Position numbers and translations under genes: made by a program
Assembly (NCBI RefSeq): GCF_018861025.1
Contig: NZ_JAHKQH010000023.1
Location: forward strand, 60,762-124,761
DNA length: 64,000 bases
From: Psychrosphaera sp. B3R10
Lineage (GTDB): Bacteria; Pseudomonadota; Gammaproteobacteria; Enterobacterales; Alteromonadaceae
Reading direction: 5' to 3'
The notes under the pieces: model-generated
Databases searched by the model: none
What the model saw: only the letters and a program-made list of their open reading frames with translations
Told to the model about the DNA's origin: nothing
In this document: positions 36,401 through 45,872 of the stretch, piece by piece
How positions within the stretch are numbered: position 1 is the first letter of the stretch
How the letters are laid out: the number at the start of each line of letters is the position of its first letter

Positions 36401-39372
36401 CGGCGATTACTGGAACAGCGATATTTGGCGCGATCACCGGCACAGAAAATATAAATTACATCTATGATAATTCCGATGACACGGTAAACAATCTGTTTTA
36501 CGACCCATATTATTTCGAGGAAGCTAGCTTAAATGAAGAGTGCGAAATTTTGCCTCAAAGCTGCCCTGATACAACGAGCTATACTGAGATTTTCAGTGAT
36601 GACTTTAGTACCACAAACGATAATTGGCAGGCGATAACATTCGATAAATCAGGGGCAAACGCAGTTAGCCTTTGGCCAGGTGAAACTATCTATTCATCAA
36701 GTAACGAAGAACAAGATGTTTTATTTAATATTAGCGGCGGAAAAATTAACATCGCCGGTGGGGTATCGTCTGGCGGCGACAACGAATATGGCGTGATCTT
36801 ACATGATGTTAGTAACGAAGGGTTTGATCCAACCTCTATTGATAGCTATACAGTTGAAGCTTCACTCACATCAAATTCAAGTGGCACCACCAATAACGAC
36901 GCGGGCTTAGTATTTGGATATGAAGACCATGATAATTTTTATTTAATCAGATGGACTAAATTTGCACAGGGGTATGCGACGGATACGACTTTCCCTGGTA
37001 CCCATCGTTCACTTGATTTGCTCAAAGTCGTTGATGGTGTGACGACAATTTTGACGGCAGATTCTTTTTACGATGTTGATGACATTGATATAAAGGTAAC
37101 GGTAAATGCAGCTGGAATTTCTATTTGTGTCAATGGCATTTCCACGTTGTTTGCAGCAGCCGAACGTCCGGTGTTAGGCGATGTCGGTTTCTTTTCTTAC
37201 GACAACGATGTTGGCGTGAGTTTTGATGATTTTGTAGTTAAATGTCTAGATTGTGAAGCCAATGTAATCGACCATTACCGTATTGAACACGATGGCAATG
37301 GTTTAACGTGTTTAGCCGATACGGTGAAAGTTAAAGCCTGTAAAGACGCAAGTTGCAGTGAGCTTGTCGTTACAGATGTTATCGGTAATATTATTTCTTC
37401 AGGCACGCAAGGCACAACAGGCCTTTCATTTGATAATGGGGTGCAGCAACTCAATTTGACGCAAACCAATTCTGGAACGATAAGTTTGTCACTCAGTGGA
37501 ATGTCACCGGCAGCCACTAATGAAATGCAATGTTTAAATACCAGTGATTCTACAGCGAGCTGTAATATGGTGTTTGCTGACTCTGGGTATCTAGTTTCTA
37601 TCCCCGATTTTGTAGCGGGTTCGATAACGTATGCCCAGTCTAACGGCGGCACATTGGCAAGCGTACAAGCGATAAAGGCGGATGACGCAGGGACAACTTG
37701 TGTTCCGGCCTATACCGGCAATCAATCTGTAAATGTGTCATTTAATTATGTTTCGCCAAACACAGGGACTCAAGCATTAGGGTTCTCCACTGACGACAGC
37801 AGTTACACCCCGCTTACAGCCGGTGTGGCGTCAAATAGTACATTAAACTTTAGCAATGCTAATGCGACCGCCGAATTTTATTTGGCTTATCCGGATGCTG
37901 GGCAGTTAAACCTAACATTTACCGATCCGAATGGTGTTCTTGTTGCTGGAAGTGTTGCAACGGGGAACGATTCATTTGTGGTTCGCCCGGCTGAATTACA
38001 GATAAAGATGCAAGACAGCAGTGGAACTGATCTCGCTGGTGGTACTTATATGGCTGGGCGGCCATTTAATTTGGCCATTCAAGCGGTGAACCTTGATGGT
38101 ACGATTACGCCTAATTATCAAGCATCTGCACTGGAAATTAATCCACTTATGTTAGGACCAAGTGTGTCTTCTGGCGCCAATCCAAGTCCTTTCTTCTATG
38201 GCAGTTTGGTCTCTACAACAGCAGGAAACTCTGATAATTGGACAGGCATTTCGACAACATTCAGTAATGGTGTTTACTCAAGTAATGTTGCTTCCTTTGA
38301 TGAGGTTGGTGAGTTTACGTTAAATGCCCGAGACACCTATTTTGGGACTGAAATATCAGCGGCATCGACGGTATCAGCAGGACGCTTTACCCCAGCGTAT
38401 TTCTCGATTATAGAAACCGAAGCTGGTGATATTGGTGACACTCATACTGCGGGTACAAACGAATTTTCATATATTGGCGAGACGTTAAGTTATGCCACGA
38501 ATCCGACTTATCAAGTCGTCGCTAGAAGCTACAAAGATGTCACTGTCTTGAATTACGACGGCGGTTACAATCAATTTTCAGGGGCAAACGAGTTTGACTT
38601 AACCCTTAGGAAATACACTGACAACGCTACCTCTGGGTTATTTGATGGCGGTTCCTTAAATGCTATTACCGTAACTGACGCAACAGATTGGGATGGCGTC
38701 TTTGAATTTTCTCTTGATGATTCGTTTAGCTTTGACAAAACGGCGACTCCAATAAACAAGTTTGATGTTGATTTAGCACTCGAGTTACTGGCCAGTGATT
38801 TGACGGATGCAGACGGTATTGGATATGACTCCGATGGCAGTGCAAATGGTATTGCGTATGAAGATTATGATGTGGCAAATATCATAGGGGCCGAAGTCCG
38901 CTACGGAAGGGTGAAAACAGAAAACAATTATGGCCCTGAAACCGAAGGATTAGATTGGACTGCAACCGTTGAAGAATATGATGAAAGTACAGGGTGGACA
39001 ACAAACCTGGATGATATCGAAACCATATTTTTAGAGACGTTTGTCACCATCGATGGTTTAAATGACTTTGATGTCGAAACGGCTTCAACTCAATATACGT
39101 TGGACGATTCGACTGGTAAAACATATATTGTTGGCCATTCGGGCGTAAGCTCAGTAACGCCTAATTTGGGTGAAGTTATTTTGTCATTCGCGGCACCAGG
39201 TGATGGGTTAGTAGGCGGGATTAATATTGGCATAGATTTAAGTACCGACTTGCCTTGGTTGCAGTTCGATTGGGACGGTGATGGTACATTAGATACAAGT
39301 GTTCCTACAACGTCCGTTGTATTTGGACGATACCGTGGAAATGACCGAATTATCTATCGTCGAGAACGATAA
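33448..39372 (+). CDS. mshQ: Giant MSHA biogenesis protein MshQ
   Basis: 1974 residues, larger than the roughly 1200-1500 I recall for MshQ. It has a signal peptide (about 1-22) and an N-terminal domain to about 135. Four cadherin-like repeats of about 105 residues start at 137, 243, 348 and 453. Two related modules of about 150 residues follow at 563 and 719, then a region with DNFEVNG and IIYANNVTITGG, and a LamG-like stretch (about 1050-1265). The C-terminal MshQ/DUF6701 region (from about 1270) starts DHYRIEHDGNGLTCLADTV. It is predicted to be an exported adhesin-like protein at the pilus or cell surface. It ends the operon before a terminator. Confidence 0.9.
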   Translation: MLKIVRIVCALMLSLVSLDAMAGRAVNSVKLNGQTTLTVTAGDTVTVDVNVTTNNNWFGNQWQSSIFTLNGSSYCVDTADVGSNENATRSFNFTAPSAAGTYNITVSAHRYSNCSWGFWSLNGSITASAVLIVEAGNQPPSDITLSNDQVYVGNATTSANIGSFTSTDADSIASFVYSFVDAGTATDAGSCSSSSDNSRFNLIGAYLQVGSAPLAVGNYNICVQSSDTSGATYKEQFTIQSTNQAPSAISINNSTVSKSGAVSGAPVGTFNSTDPDNSTPYTYTLVGTSQSTTAGSCSTSNGNSEFTISGGALILATNPAVGNYQICVQSKDNYGASFKQNLTISITNLPPTAISISNSSVAKPDVAVNSTIGTLSVTDNDGGTPVTYALVNATASTTSGTCATASGNSQFSINGTELRFAQNSVAGTYAACVKATDSYGASFKQVLNISVTNETPTDISLDNSTIEVGNTGVGATVGLLTTTDADTNDSFTYSLISSGASTNGGSCSASSGNSYFQIDNDGLETQYNLTSGDYVVCVQTQDIAGKKFKKSFTITVDETITATYLDKFDTQSYGNNDGDLPWASDWIESGDDGDDELGDILITGNQLLVSNNSNSIRRAVDLSSYGTATISFDFRLEDTVGGGESFDLDISHNGSTWTTLKSFSDDDADGSFSINIDDYLTADTQVRINTQSNMESTDHFYINNFAINASGTPVVPEHSYLDLFNTAAYNNNDGQLNWATDWEETGDDNDATDGNIQIIGSELLVSNANTSITRTLDLTNAETAVLSFDYRLEDTVETGESFDLEVSTDGIIWTLLKAFNSSTPGGSYSVDLNDYREIKTELRISTKAIMEPTDKFYIDTFAVDVTVKVDACYNVWPNPVNKSSTSYFNITQDMENATDNFSVELPVLTTSLPTGTLVYDNFEVNGSTVDFTGTDPVIIYANNVTITGGALNLDSPNPLIIVALNNLDLTGSVIQGAIYTKDPLAAITGTAIFGAITGTENINYIYDNSDDTVNNLFYDPYYFEEASLNEECEILPQSCPDTTSYTEIFSDDFSTTNDNWQAITFDKSGANAVSLWPGETIYSSSNEEQDVLFNISGGKINIAGGVSSGGDNEYGVILHDVSNEGFDPTSIDSYTVEASLTSNSSGTTNNDAGLVFGYEDHDNFYLIRWTKFAQGYATDTTFPGTHRSLDLLKVVDGVTTILTADSFYDVDDIDIKVTVNAAGISICVNGISTLFAAAERPVLGDVGFFSYDNDVGVSFDDFVVKCLDCEANVIDHYRIEHDGNGLTCLADTVKVKACKDASCSELVVTDVIGNIISSGTQGTTGLSFDNGVQQLNLTQTNSGTISLSLSGMSPAATNEMQCLNTSDSTASCNMVFADSGYLVSIPDFVAGSITYAQSNGGTLASVQAIKADDAGTTCVPAYTGNQSVNVSFNYVSPNTGTQALGFSTDDSSYTPLTAGVASNSTLNFSNANATAEFYLAYPDAGQLNLTFTDPNGVLVAGSVATGNDSFVVRPAELQIKMQDSSGTDLAGGTYMAGRPFNLAIQAVNLDGTITPNYQASALEINPLMLGPSVSSGANPSPFFYGSLVSTTAGNSDNWTGISTTFSNGVYSSNVASFDEVGEFTLNARDTYFGTEISAASTVSAGRFTPAYFSIIETEAGDIGDTHTAGTNEFSYIGETLSYATNPTYQVVARSYKDVTVLNYDGGYNQFSGANEFDLTLRKYTDNATSGLFDGGSLNAITVTDATDWDGVFEFSLDDSFSFDKTATPINKFDVDLALELLASDLTDADGIGYDSDGSANGIAYEDYDVANIIGAEVRYGRVKTENNYGPETEGLDWTATVEEYDESTGWTTNLDDIETIFLETFVTIDGLNDFDVETASTQYTLDDSTGKTYIVGHSGVSSVTPNLGEVILSFAAPGDGLVGGINIGIDLSTDLPWLQFDWDGDGTLDTSVPTTSVVFGRYRGNDRIIYRRER
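33856..35130 (+). repeat. Four tandem cadherin-like repeats in mshQ
   Basis: Each unit encodes about 105 residues. Units begin N-x-x-P-(S/T)-x-I-S (at nt 33856, 34174, 34489 and 34804), pass a D-(A/P/N)-D motif, then C-x-x-(S/A)-(S/N)-G-N-S-x-F, and end YxxCV(Q/K)-(S/A/T)-x-D. They are diverged at DNA level, so the duplication is old. Cysteine pairs repeat once per unit, which is unusual for cadherin-like folds. Confidence 0.8.
35134..36045 (+). repeat. Two tandem ~150-residue modules in mshQ
   Basis: Copies start at nt 35134 and 35602. Shared features include YLD-F-(N/D)T, NNDG-L-WA-DW-E-GDD, LLVSN and FD-RLEDTV---ESFDL, and a final FYI-(N/D)-FA. They are clearly homologous at protein level but diverged. 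The jelly-roll-like pattern suggests a carbohydrate- or surface-binding module; that is inference. Confidence 0.8.
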
Positions 39373-39396
39373 TTACAGTAGACTTGTTATTTATAG

Positions 39397-39426
39397 AAAA
39401 AAAAGGCCGATTTAGGTCTTTTTTTT
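39397..39426 (+). terminator. Terminator after mshQ
   Basis: Stem A8-GGCC with GGTC-T8 (one G-U pair), loop GATTTA, followed by further T. It ends the MSHA transcript before mreB. Confidence 0.85.
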
Positions 39427-39517
39427 ATAGTTTTATCGTAATTGCCCGAATCCCCGCTTGCTCAGATACAGCGGGTTAGGTAAAGTTACCCGTTGTTTAA
39501 AAAATTCAAGTTTCTGA

Positions 39518-40576
<1,059 letters not shown>

Positions 40577-40605
40577 TCGTAGCGGTGCTTTTTAGTTATA
40601 AATAG

Positions 40606-40628
40606 ACGGCAGTTTCCACTGCCGTTTT
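40606..40628 (+). terminator. Terminator or attenuator between mreB and mreC
   Basis: An 8-bp perfect stem ACGGCAGT/ACTGCCGT, loop TTCC, then TTT. It is only 15 nt before the mreC ATG, so partial termination would set the MreB to MreC/D ratio. A second dyad (GCTACGAT/ATCGTAGC, 40565-40582) spans the mreB stop codon. Confidence 0.75.
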
Positions 40629-40643
40629 AGTTTAAGTAGGGTT

Positions 40644-41486
40644 ATGAATCCAATATTCGGTGCTGGACCATCATTATCATTAAGAATGTTATTTGCATTG
40701 ATATTTAGTGTCATTGCAATGGTTGCTGATACCCGCACTGAGGGCTCTAAACAGATCAGGAGCTTTTTGATTACTGTGGTATCGCCAATTCAATATTTGG
40801 CGTCTCTGCCTGAAAGCACAATTGATAGCTTTGCTACCCATTTGGCAAGCAAAAACTCGTTGCTTGAAGAAAATCAAAAACTACGAAAATTACAACTTCT
40901 GCAAAATCAAAAGTTACAGCAATACGAAATGCTGAAAACTGAAAATGACAAACTCAGATCTCTATTAAAAACGAATCTACGCAGTGACTCCCGCAAACAA
41001 GTTGCCGAAATTATTTCTGTTGCAAGTCATCCATTTGCTCATAATGTTGTTATCGACAAAGGTTTGACTGACGATGTTTTTATAGGGCAACCGGTATTAG
41101 ACGACTTAGGGGTGGTTGGGCAAATTACCTCAGTTGGAAATACCACGTCGCGGGTTATTTTGATTACCGATCAAACGCACGCTATCCCAATTCGAGTTTT
41201 GCGTAACGATATTCGTGGAATACTTACCGGTTCAGGCAACTTAACTAAAATGGAATTGTCTAATTTATCGCACAATACCGATGTAAAGGTAGGTGATAAG
41301 TTAATTACTTCTGGTCTTGGCGGGGTTTTTCCTGATGGTTATCCTGTTGCCGAAATTACCCAAATATCACCAGATGTTACTAAGCCATTTATGCAAGTCG
41401 TGGCACGTCCAATCGCGCAGGTGGACCGTCTTAAACACGTATTACTGCTATGGCAAGATACAAATGATCGGGAAAGTAACCAATGA
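40644..41486 (+). CDS. mreC: Rod shape-determining protein MreC
   Basis: 280 residues: one N-terminal membrane segment (about 10-27), a coiled coil rich in L, K, N and Q (about 65-112), and the periplasmic double beta-barrel (about 120-270). VIDKGLTDDVFIGQPVLDDLGVVGQ and SGLGGVFPDGYPVAEI are family signatures. It bridges MreB to the wall synthases. It overlaps mreD by 4 nt (ATGA). Confidence 0.97.
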   Translation: MNPIFGAGPSLSLRMLFALIFSVIAMVADTRTEGSKQIRSFLITVVSPIQYLASLPESTIDSFATHLASKNSLLEENQKLRKLQLLQNQKLQQYEMLKTENDKLRSLLKTNLRSDSRKQVAEIISVASHPFAHNVVIDKGLTDDVFIGQPVLDDLGVVGQITSVGNTTSRVILITDQTHAIPIRVLRNDIRGILTGSGNLTKMELSNLSHNTDVKVGDKLITSGLGGVFPDGYPVAEITQISPDVTKPFMQVVARPIAQVDRLKHVLLLWQDTNDRESNQ

Positions 41487-41971
41487 CACGCGTATTTCGC
41501 TCCGCTTGGTGGTACATATCATTAAGTATTTTAGCGGCTATTATTTTAAGCATTATGCCTCTCCCACTAGCCATTAAGTCATTTCGACCAGATTGGCTTG
41601 CGCTTGTGTTGTTATATTGGACAATCGCTTTACCGCATCGAGTTAACATAGGTACGGCCTGGGTTGTTGGTTTTTTACTGGATATTTTACTCGGTACTGT
41701 GCTCGGCGTACATGCGCTGGCACTCTCTGTGGTTGTTTTCGTGACGGCGAGTAATTTTCAAAAACTGCGAAACTTTTCTGTTTGGCAACAAGCCATATTA
41801 ATTGGTGTGTTTTTAGTTCTGTATCACATTATTATTTTTTGGTTAAATCGATTCCTATTGGACGTACATCTGTCGGCAGAGCAAATGTATCCAGTGATCA
41901 CAAGCTCGCTATTTTGGCTTTGGCTATTTCCAGTATTGCGTGGCTATCGCCGTAAATTTAGAGTTAGATAA
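41483..41971 (+). CDS. mreD: Rod shape-determining protein MreD
   Basis: 162-residue polytopic membrane protein with about five hydrophobic segments. FRPDWLALVLLYWTIALPHRVNIG and FLLDILLGTVLGVHALAL are typical of gammaproteobacterial MreD. It overlaps mreC by 4 nt and sits 2 nt before maf, in the conserved mreCD-maf-rng order. Confidence 0.96.
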   Translation: MTRVFRSAWWYISLSILAAIILSIMPLPLAIKSFRPDWLALVLLYWTIALPHRVNIGTAWVVGFLLDILLGTVLGVHALALSVVVFVTASNFQKLRNFSVWQQAILIGVFLVLYHIIIFWLNRFLLDVHLSAEQMYPVITSSLFWLWLFPVLRGYRRKFRVR

Positions 41972-41973
41972 AA

Positions 41974-42537
41974 ATGCGAATCGTATTAGCAAGTCAGTCG
42001 CCTAGGCGTAAACAATTATTAGCCTATATCGTTGACGATTTTGACATTGCCGTAGCCGACATTGATGAAACGCCCTACACGGATGAGTTGCCAATTGACT
42101 ACGTTACTCGCTTAGCTAAGAGTAAAGCGGTAAAAGTTCAAGAGTTAGGGAATATCGATGATATTGTTATCGGGTCTGATACGGCGGTTGTATGTGACAA
42201 TGAAATTTTAGGTAAACCTGTCGACTTAAATGACAGTTTACAAATTTTACAAAAACTGTCGGGTCGGACACATCAAGTAATGACCAGCTTTTGCATTATA
42301 AAAAATCAGCAAGTCGTAACGGAAGTTGTAACAACCGACGTGCTGTTTAAAACTTTAACCGACGACGAAATAATTCGTTATTGGCAAACTCAAGAACCCG
42401 TTGATAAAGCAGGTTCATATGCGATTCAAGGCATTGGTGGTAAGTTTGTAACCCGTATTTCTGGCAGTGTTTCGGCTGTCATTGGATTACCACTCGTTGA
42501 ATTAGAACACGCATTGCAGGAAATATTAGACCAATGA
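41974..42537 (+). CDS. maf: dTTP/UTP pyrophosphatase, Maf family (YhdE)
   Basis: 187 residues. It hydrolyses non-canonical or excess nucleoside triphosphates to monophosphates. Signatures: IVLASQSPRRKQLL at the start, VIGSDTAVV, and YAIQGIGGKFVTRISGS with VIGLPLVE at the end. The position directly before rng indicates the YhdE (dTTPase) rather than the YceF branch. It overlaps rng by 4 nt (ATGA). Confidence 0.96.
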   Translation: MRIVLASQSPRRKQLLAYIVDDFDIAVADIDETPYTDELPIDYVTRLAKSKAVKVQELGNIDDIVIGSDTAVVCDNEILGKPVDLNDSLQILQKLSGRTHQVMTSFCIIKNQQVVTEVVTTDVLFKTLTDDEIIRYWQTQEPVDKAGSYAIQGIGGKFVTRISGSVSAVIGLPLVELEHALQEILDQ

Positions 42538-44006
42538 GCATTGAACTTTTAATAAATGTTACCCCGAGTGAAACACGAGTCGGCCAGGTAGAAAATGGCA
42601 TGCTGCAAGAATTGCATTTAGAACGCCAAAGTACAGTGGGCATTGTTGGCAACATTTATTTAGGTAAGGTAAGTCGTGTTTTACCGGGTATGCAAGCCGC
42701 GTTTGTGGATATAGGATTAGAAAAAGCTGCCTTTTTGCACGCGTCAGACATCATCACCTACGACGACGAAAAAGACCAAATTAAATCTCATTTAACAACG
42801 ACACGAGACATTATTGAATTGGTTCGTGAAGGCCAAAAAATTATTGTGCAAGTGGTTAAAGACCCACTCGGAACCAAAGGGGCACGGCTAACGACAGATA
42901 TTACTTTGCCGTCTCGTTATTTGGTATTTATGCCTGACGCAAAACATGTAGGTGTCTCGCAACGTATAGAAAAAGACGAAGAACGATTACGCTTAAAAAC
43001 CATTGTTGAATCTCATTATGAAGAAGGGAACGGTGGTTTTATTGTTCGCACGGCCGCTGAGGGTGCCCATGCAGATGAACTAGCACAGGACGCCGTTTTT
43101 CTTAAAAAGCTGTGGGGCAAGATCATCAAAAAGAAAAAGAAGACTCGCCACCAGTCAGTACTGCATGAAGATTTGAGTTTAGCATTTAGGGTGATTAGAG
43201 ATTTTATCGCCAATGAACTAGAACGAGTACGAGTCGACTCAAAATTAATGTTTGGTGAACTCAGGGCGTTTACCGATGAATTTTGTCCAGAGATCACCGA
43301 CAAGTTAGAATATTATCCGGGTGAACGCCCTATTTTCGATATGTTTGATGTCGAATCTGAAATCAAACGAGCGTTGGATAAAAAGGTCGAATTAAAATCA
43401 GGTGGATATTTGATCATTGACCAAACTGAAGCGATGACAACAATTGATGTTAATACAGGGGCGTTTGTTGGTCATCGCAGTTTAGAAGATACAATTTTTA
43501 ATACCAACAGCGAAGCGACTCAAGCGATTGCTCGGCAATTAAGATTGAGAAATCTTGGCGGCATCATTATTATCGATTTTATCGACATGGAGAGCGAAGA
43601 CCATCGCCGCCGTGTTTTGCACAGTTTAGAAGTTGCTTTATCAAAAGACCGTTCTAAAACCAATATTAATGGCTTCTCCGCGCTTGGATTAGTTGAAATG
43701 ACGCGTAAACGTACACGTGAAAGCCTTGAACATGTGCTTTGTGGTGAGTGCCCAGCATGTAATGGTCGTGGTTATGTAAAAACCGTAGAGACGATTTGTG
43801 CTGAATTATTACGCGAAATAGTGCGGGTAAATCGCGCTTATGACGCCGATAAGTTTGTTGTTTATGCTTCGCCAACGGTAGCAGAGTCACTGGTTAATGA
43901 TGAATATCATAACCTTGCGGAGCTTGAAGTTTTTATTGGCAAACAGATTAAAGTTAAAACTGAGTCGTTATATAATCAAGATCAGTTTGACGTAGTAATG
44001 ATGTAA
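42534..44006 (+). CDS. rng: Ribonuclease G
   Basis: 490 residues. This endoribonuclease matures the 5' end of 16S rRNA and takes part in mRNA decay. It has an S1 domain (about 38-125), a catalytic domain with the metal-binding Asp residues (IDVNTGAFVG and IIIIDFIDM), and the zinc-link CGECPACNGRG (about 402-412). It lacks the long RNase E C-terminal scaffold. In many gammaproteobacteria yhdP and tldD follow rng; here tsaE does. Confidence 0.97.
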   Translation: MSIELLINVTPSETRVGQVENGMLQELHLERQSTVGIVGNIYLGKVSRVLPGMQAAFVDIGLEKAAFLHASDIITYDDEKDQIKSHLTTTRDIIELVREGQKIIVQVVKDPLGTKGARLTTDITLPSRYLVFMPDAKHVGVSQRIEKDEERLRLKTIVESHYEEGNGGFIVRTAAEGAHADELAQDAVFLKKLWGKIIKKKKKTRHQSVLHEDLSLAFRVIRDFIANELERVRVDSKLMFGELRAFTDEFCPEITDKLEYYPGERPIFDMFDVESEIKRALDKKVELKSGGYLIIDQTEAMTTIDVNTGAFVGHRSLEDTIFNTNSEATQAIARQLRLRNLGGIIIIDFIDMESEDHRRRVLHSLEVALSKDRSKTNINGFSALGLVEMTRKRTRESLEHVLCGECPACNGRGYVKTVETICAELLREIVRVNRAYDADKFVVYASPTVAESLVNDEYHNLAELEVFIGKQIKVKTESLYNQDQFDVVMM

Positions 44007-44061
44007 CGGTAATTAACGTTAATTAAACTACGATGTAAGTGTTTACTATTGGTCGATACAA

Positions 44062-44532
44062 GTGATAAAAATATATTCAGAAATTTTACCTGATCAAGAT
44101 GCAACTGTTGTTATGGGCCGTCGACTGGCAAAGTCATTAACGAGCTCAACAATTATATTTTTGCATGGCGACTTGGGAGCAGGAAAAACGACATTTAGTC
44201 GTGGTGTCATTCAAGGGTTAGGGCATAACGGCAATGTAAAGAGTCCAACTTATACATTGGTTGAACCTTATGAGTTATCGGGATTGAATGCGTATCACTT
44301 TGACTTATATCGCCTGTCGGAGCCAGAAGAGCTCGAATATATGGGATTTCGGGATTATTTGAATGATCACGCCGTATGTTTAATCGAGTGGCCAGAAAAG
44401 GGCGCAGGTTTACTGCCTAAACCAGATCTAGTTATTGAATTGCAATACGCAGAACAACAACGCGAAGTGACATTCAAGGCCGGTACTGAGTTAGGTGAGA
44501 CAATTTTACAACGATTGAAAAACGAGATCTAA
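44062..44532 (+). CDS. tsaE: tRNA threonylcarbamoyladenosine biosynthesis ATPase TsaE
   Basis: 156 residues. It works with TsaB and TsaD in making t6A37 in ANN-decoding tRNAs. Walker A GDLGAGKTTF (36-45), SPTYTLVEPY, HFDLYRL and CLIEWPEKG are diagnostic. The start is GTG at 44062. It is followed 8 nt later by amiB, as in E. coli (tsaE-amiB-mutL-miaA-hfq-hflX-hflK-hflC). Confidence 0.96.
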   Translation: MIKIYSEILPDQDATVVMGRRLAKSLTSSTIIFLHGDLGAGKTTFSRGVIQGLGHNGNVKSPTYTLVEPYELSGLNAYHFDLYRLSEPEELEYMGFRDYLNDHAVCLIEWPEKGAGLLPKPDLVIELQYAEQQREVTFKAGTELGETILQRLKNEI

Positions 44533-44540
44533 ACAACACT

Positions 44541-45863
44541 ATGCAGCTTGTGAAAAGTTTTCAAATAATGAAAAACCTAGTCATTACTATTTTGGTGATT
44601 GGGAGCGCTTGCGTGTCTGCTGCAATAGATGTCAAAAATGTTCGAGTATGGCCGTCTCCAGATTCTACTCGCGTGGTACTAGACTTATCTAAACCAGTTG
44701 AATACAGCTATTTTACTTTGAACAACCCTGAACGACTGGTTATTGATTTGCATGATACAAAAATCAGTGCAGTGTTAACTGATCTTGCAAAAGATACTAA
44801 TCTGTTAAATACAGTGCGTACCAGTACACCGAAAAAGAAAGGTGATGCTCGTTTAGTGCTCGACTTAAATAAAAAAGTTGAAGCCATGATTTTTGCCTTA
44901 AAACCAACCGCGCCATATAGCGACCGGCTGGTTATTGATTTAGTTGATTCCGTGGCGAAAGTGGCGCACACCAAAAAACAATTCAAAACTGACCGAGACA
45001 TTGTTATTGCGATTGATGCAGGTCATGGTGGTGAAGATCCAGGCTCAATAGGCGGTCGAGGCAACTATGAAAAACGAGTTACATTAGGTATTGCGAAAAA
45101 ATTAGAAGATTTAATTACCAAAGAGCCCGGAATGCGGGCCGTAATGACGCGTACGGGCGATTATTATTTAAGCGTCCATAAACGAACTGAAAAGGCGCGA
45201 GACTCTGACGCCGACCTTTTAATTTCAATTCACGCCGATGCATTCACTTCGCCAGAACCAAATGGTGCATCTGTCTGGGTTCTTAATTTACGACGGGCTA
45301 ATTCAGAAATAGGTAAGTGGTTAGAGCAAAAAGAGAAGCATTCACAATTATTAGGTGGTGCGGCGGAAGTCATTAAAAATACGACGTCGGAGCGATATTT
45401 AGCGCGAACGTTACTTGATATGTCGATGGATCATTCGATGGATCAAGCGCATGGTGTGGCCAATAGCGTTTTAAGTGAATTAAAGTCGATTACAAAATTG
45501 CACAAACGCTCGCCACAGGCGGCAAGTTTAGGGGTGCTTAAATCACCTGATATTCCAAGCATATTAGTTGAAACAGGGTTTATTTCTAATCTAAAAGAAG
45601 AAAAACTGTTAACGAATGGCTGGCATCAATCAAGATTAGCTAATTCTATCTTCAAAGCAGTGCGTGGTTATTTTAAACATAATCCACCAGACGGCACATT
45701 ATTCGCGCGGACTAAAAATCTTAAACACAAAGTAAAAAGTGGCGAGTCTTTGTCGTTAGTAGCACAAAGTTATAATGTTTCTATTTCATCGATTAAAAAA
45801 GCCAATAAACTTAAGTCAAATATGATCCGTGTGGGTCAAGTTTTGTCCATTCCGCAATCATAA
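44541..45863 (+). CDS. amiB: N-acetylmuramoyl-L-alanine amidase AmiB
   Basis: 440 residues. This periplasmic zinc amidase splits septal peptidoglycan during daughter-cell separation. It has a signal peptide, an AMIN domain (about 30-130), and an Amidase_3 domain (about 150-375) with IAIDAGHGGEDPGSIG, the SIHADAF zinc histidine and ILVETGFISN. One LysM domain lies at the C-terminus (about 395-438; VKSGESLSLVAQSYNVS). Start ATG 44541; an ATG at 44568 would give a more typical signal peptide. Confidence 0.96.
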   Translation: MQLVKSFQIMKNLVITILVIGSACVSAAIDVKNVRVWPSPDSTRVVLDLSKPVEYSYFTLNNPERLVIDLHDTKISAVLTDLAKDTNLLNTVRTSTPKKKGDARLVLDLNKKVEAMIFALKPTAPYSDRLVIDLVDSVAKVAHTKKQFKTDRDIVIAIDAGHGGEDPGSIGGRGNYEKRVTLGIAKKLEDLITKEPGMRAVMTRTGDYYLSVHKRTEKARDSDADLLISIHADAFTSPEPNGASVWVLNLRRANSEIGKWLEQKEKHSQLLGGAAEVIKNTTSERYLARTLLDMSMDHSMDQAHGVANSVLSELKSITKLHKRSPQAASLGVLKSPDIPSILVETGFISNLKEEKLLTNGWHQSRLANSIFKAVRGYFKHNPPDGTLFARTKNLKHKVKSGESLSLVAQSYNVSISSIKKANKLKSNMIRVGQVLSIPQS

Positions 45864-45872
45864 GTCTGATCC

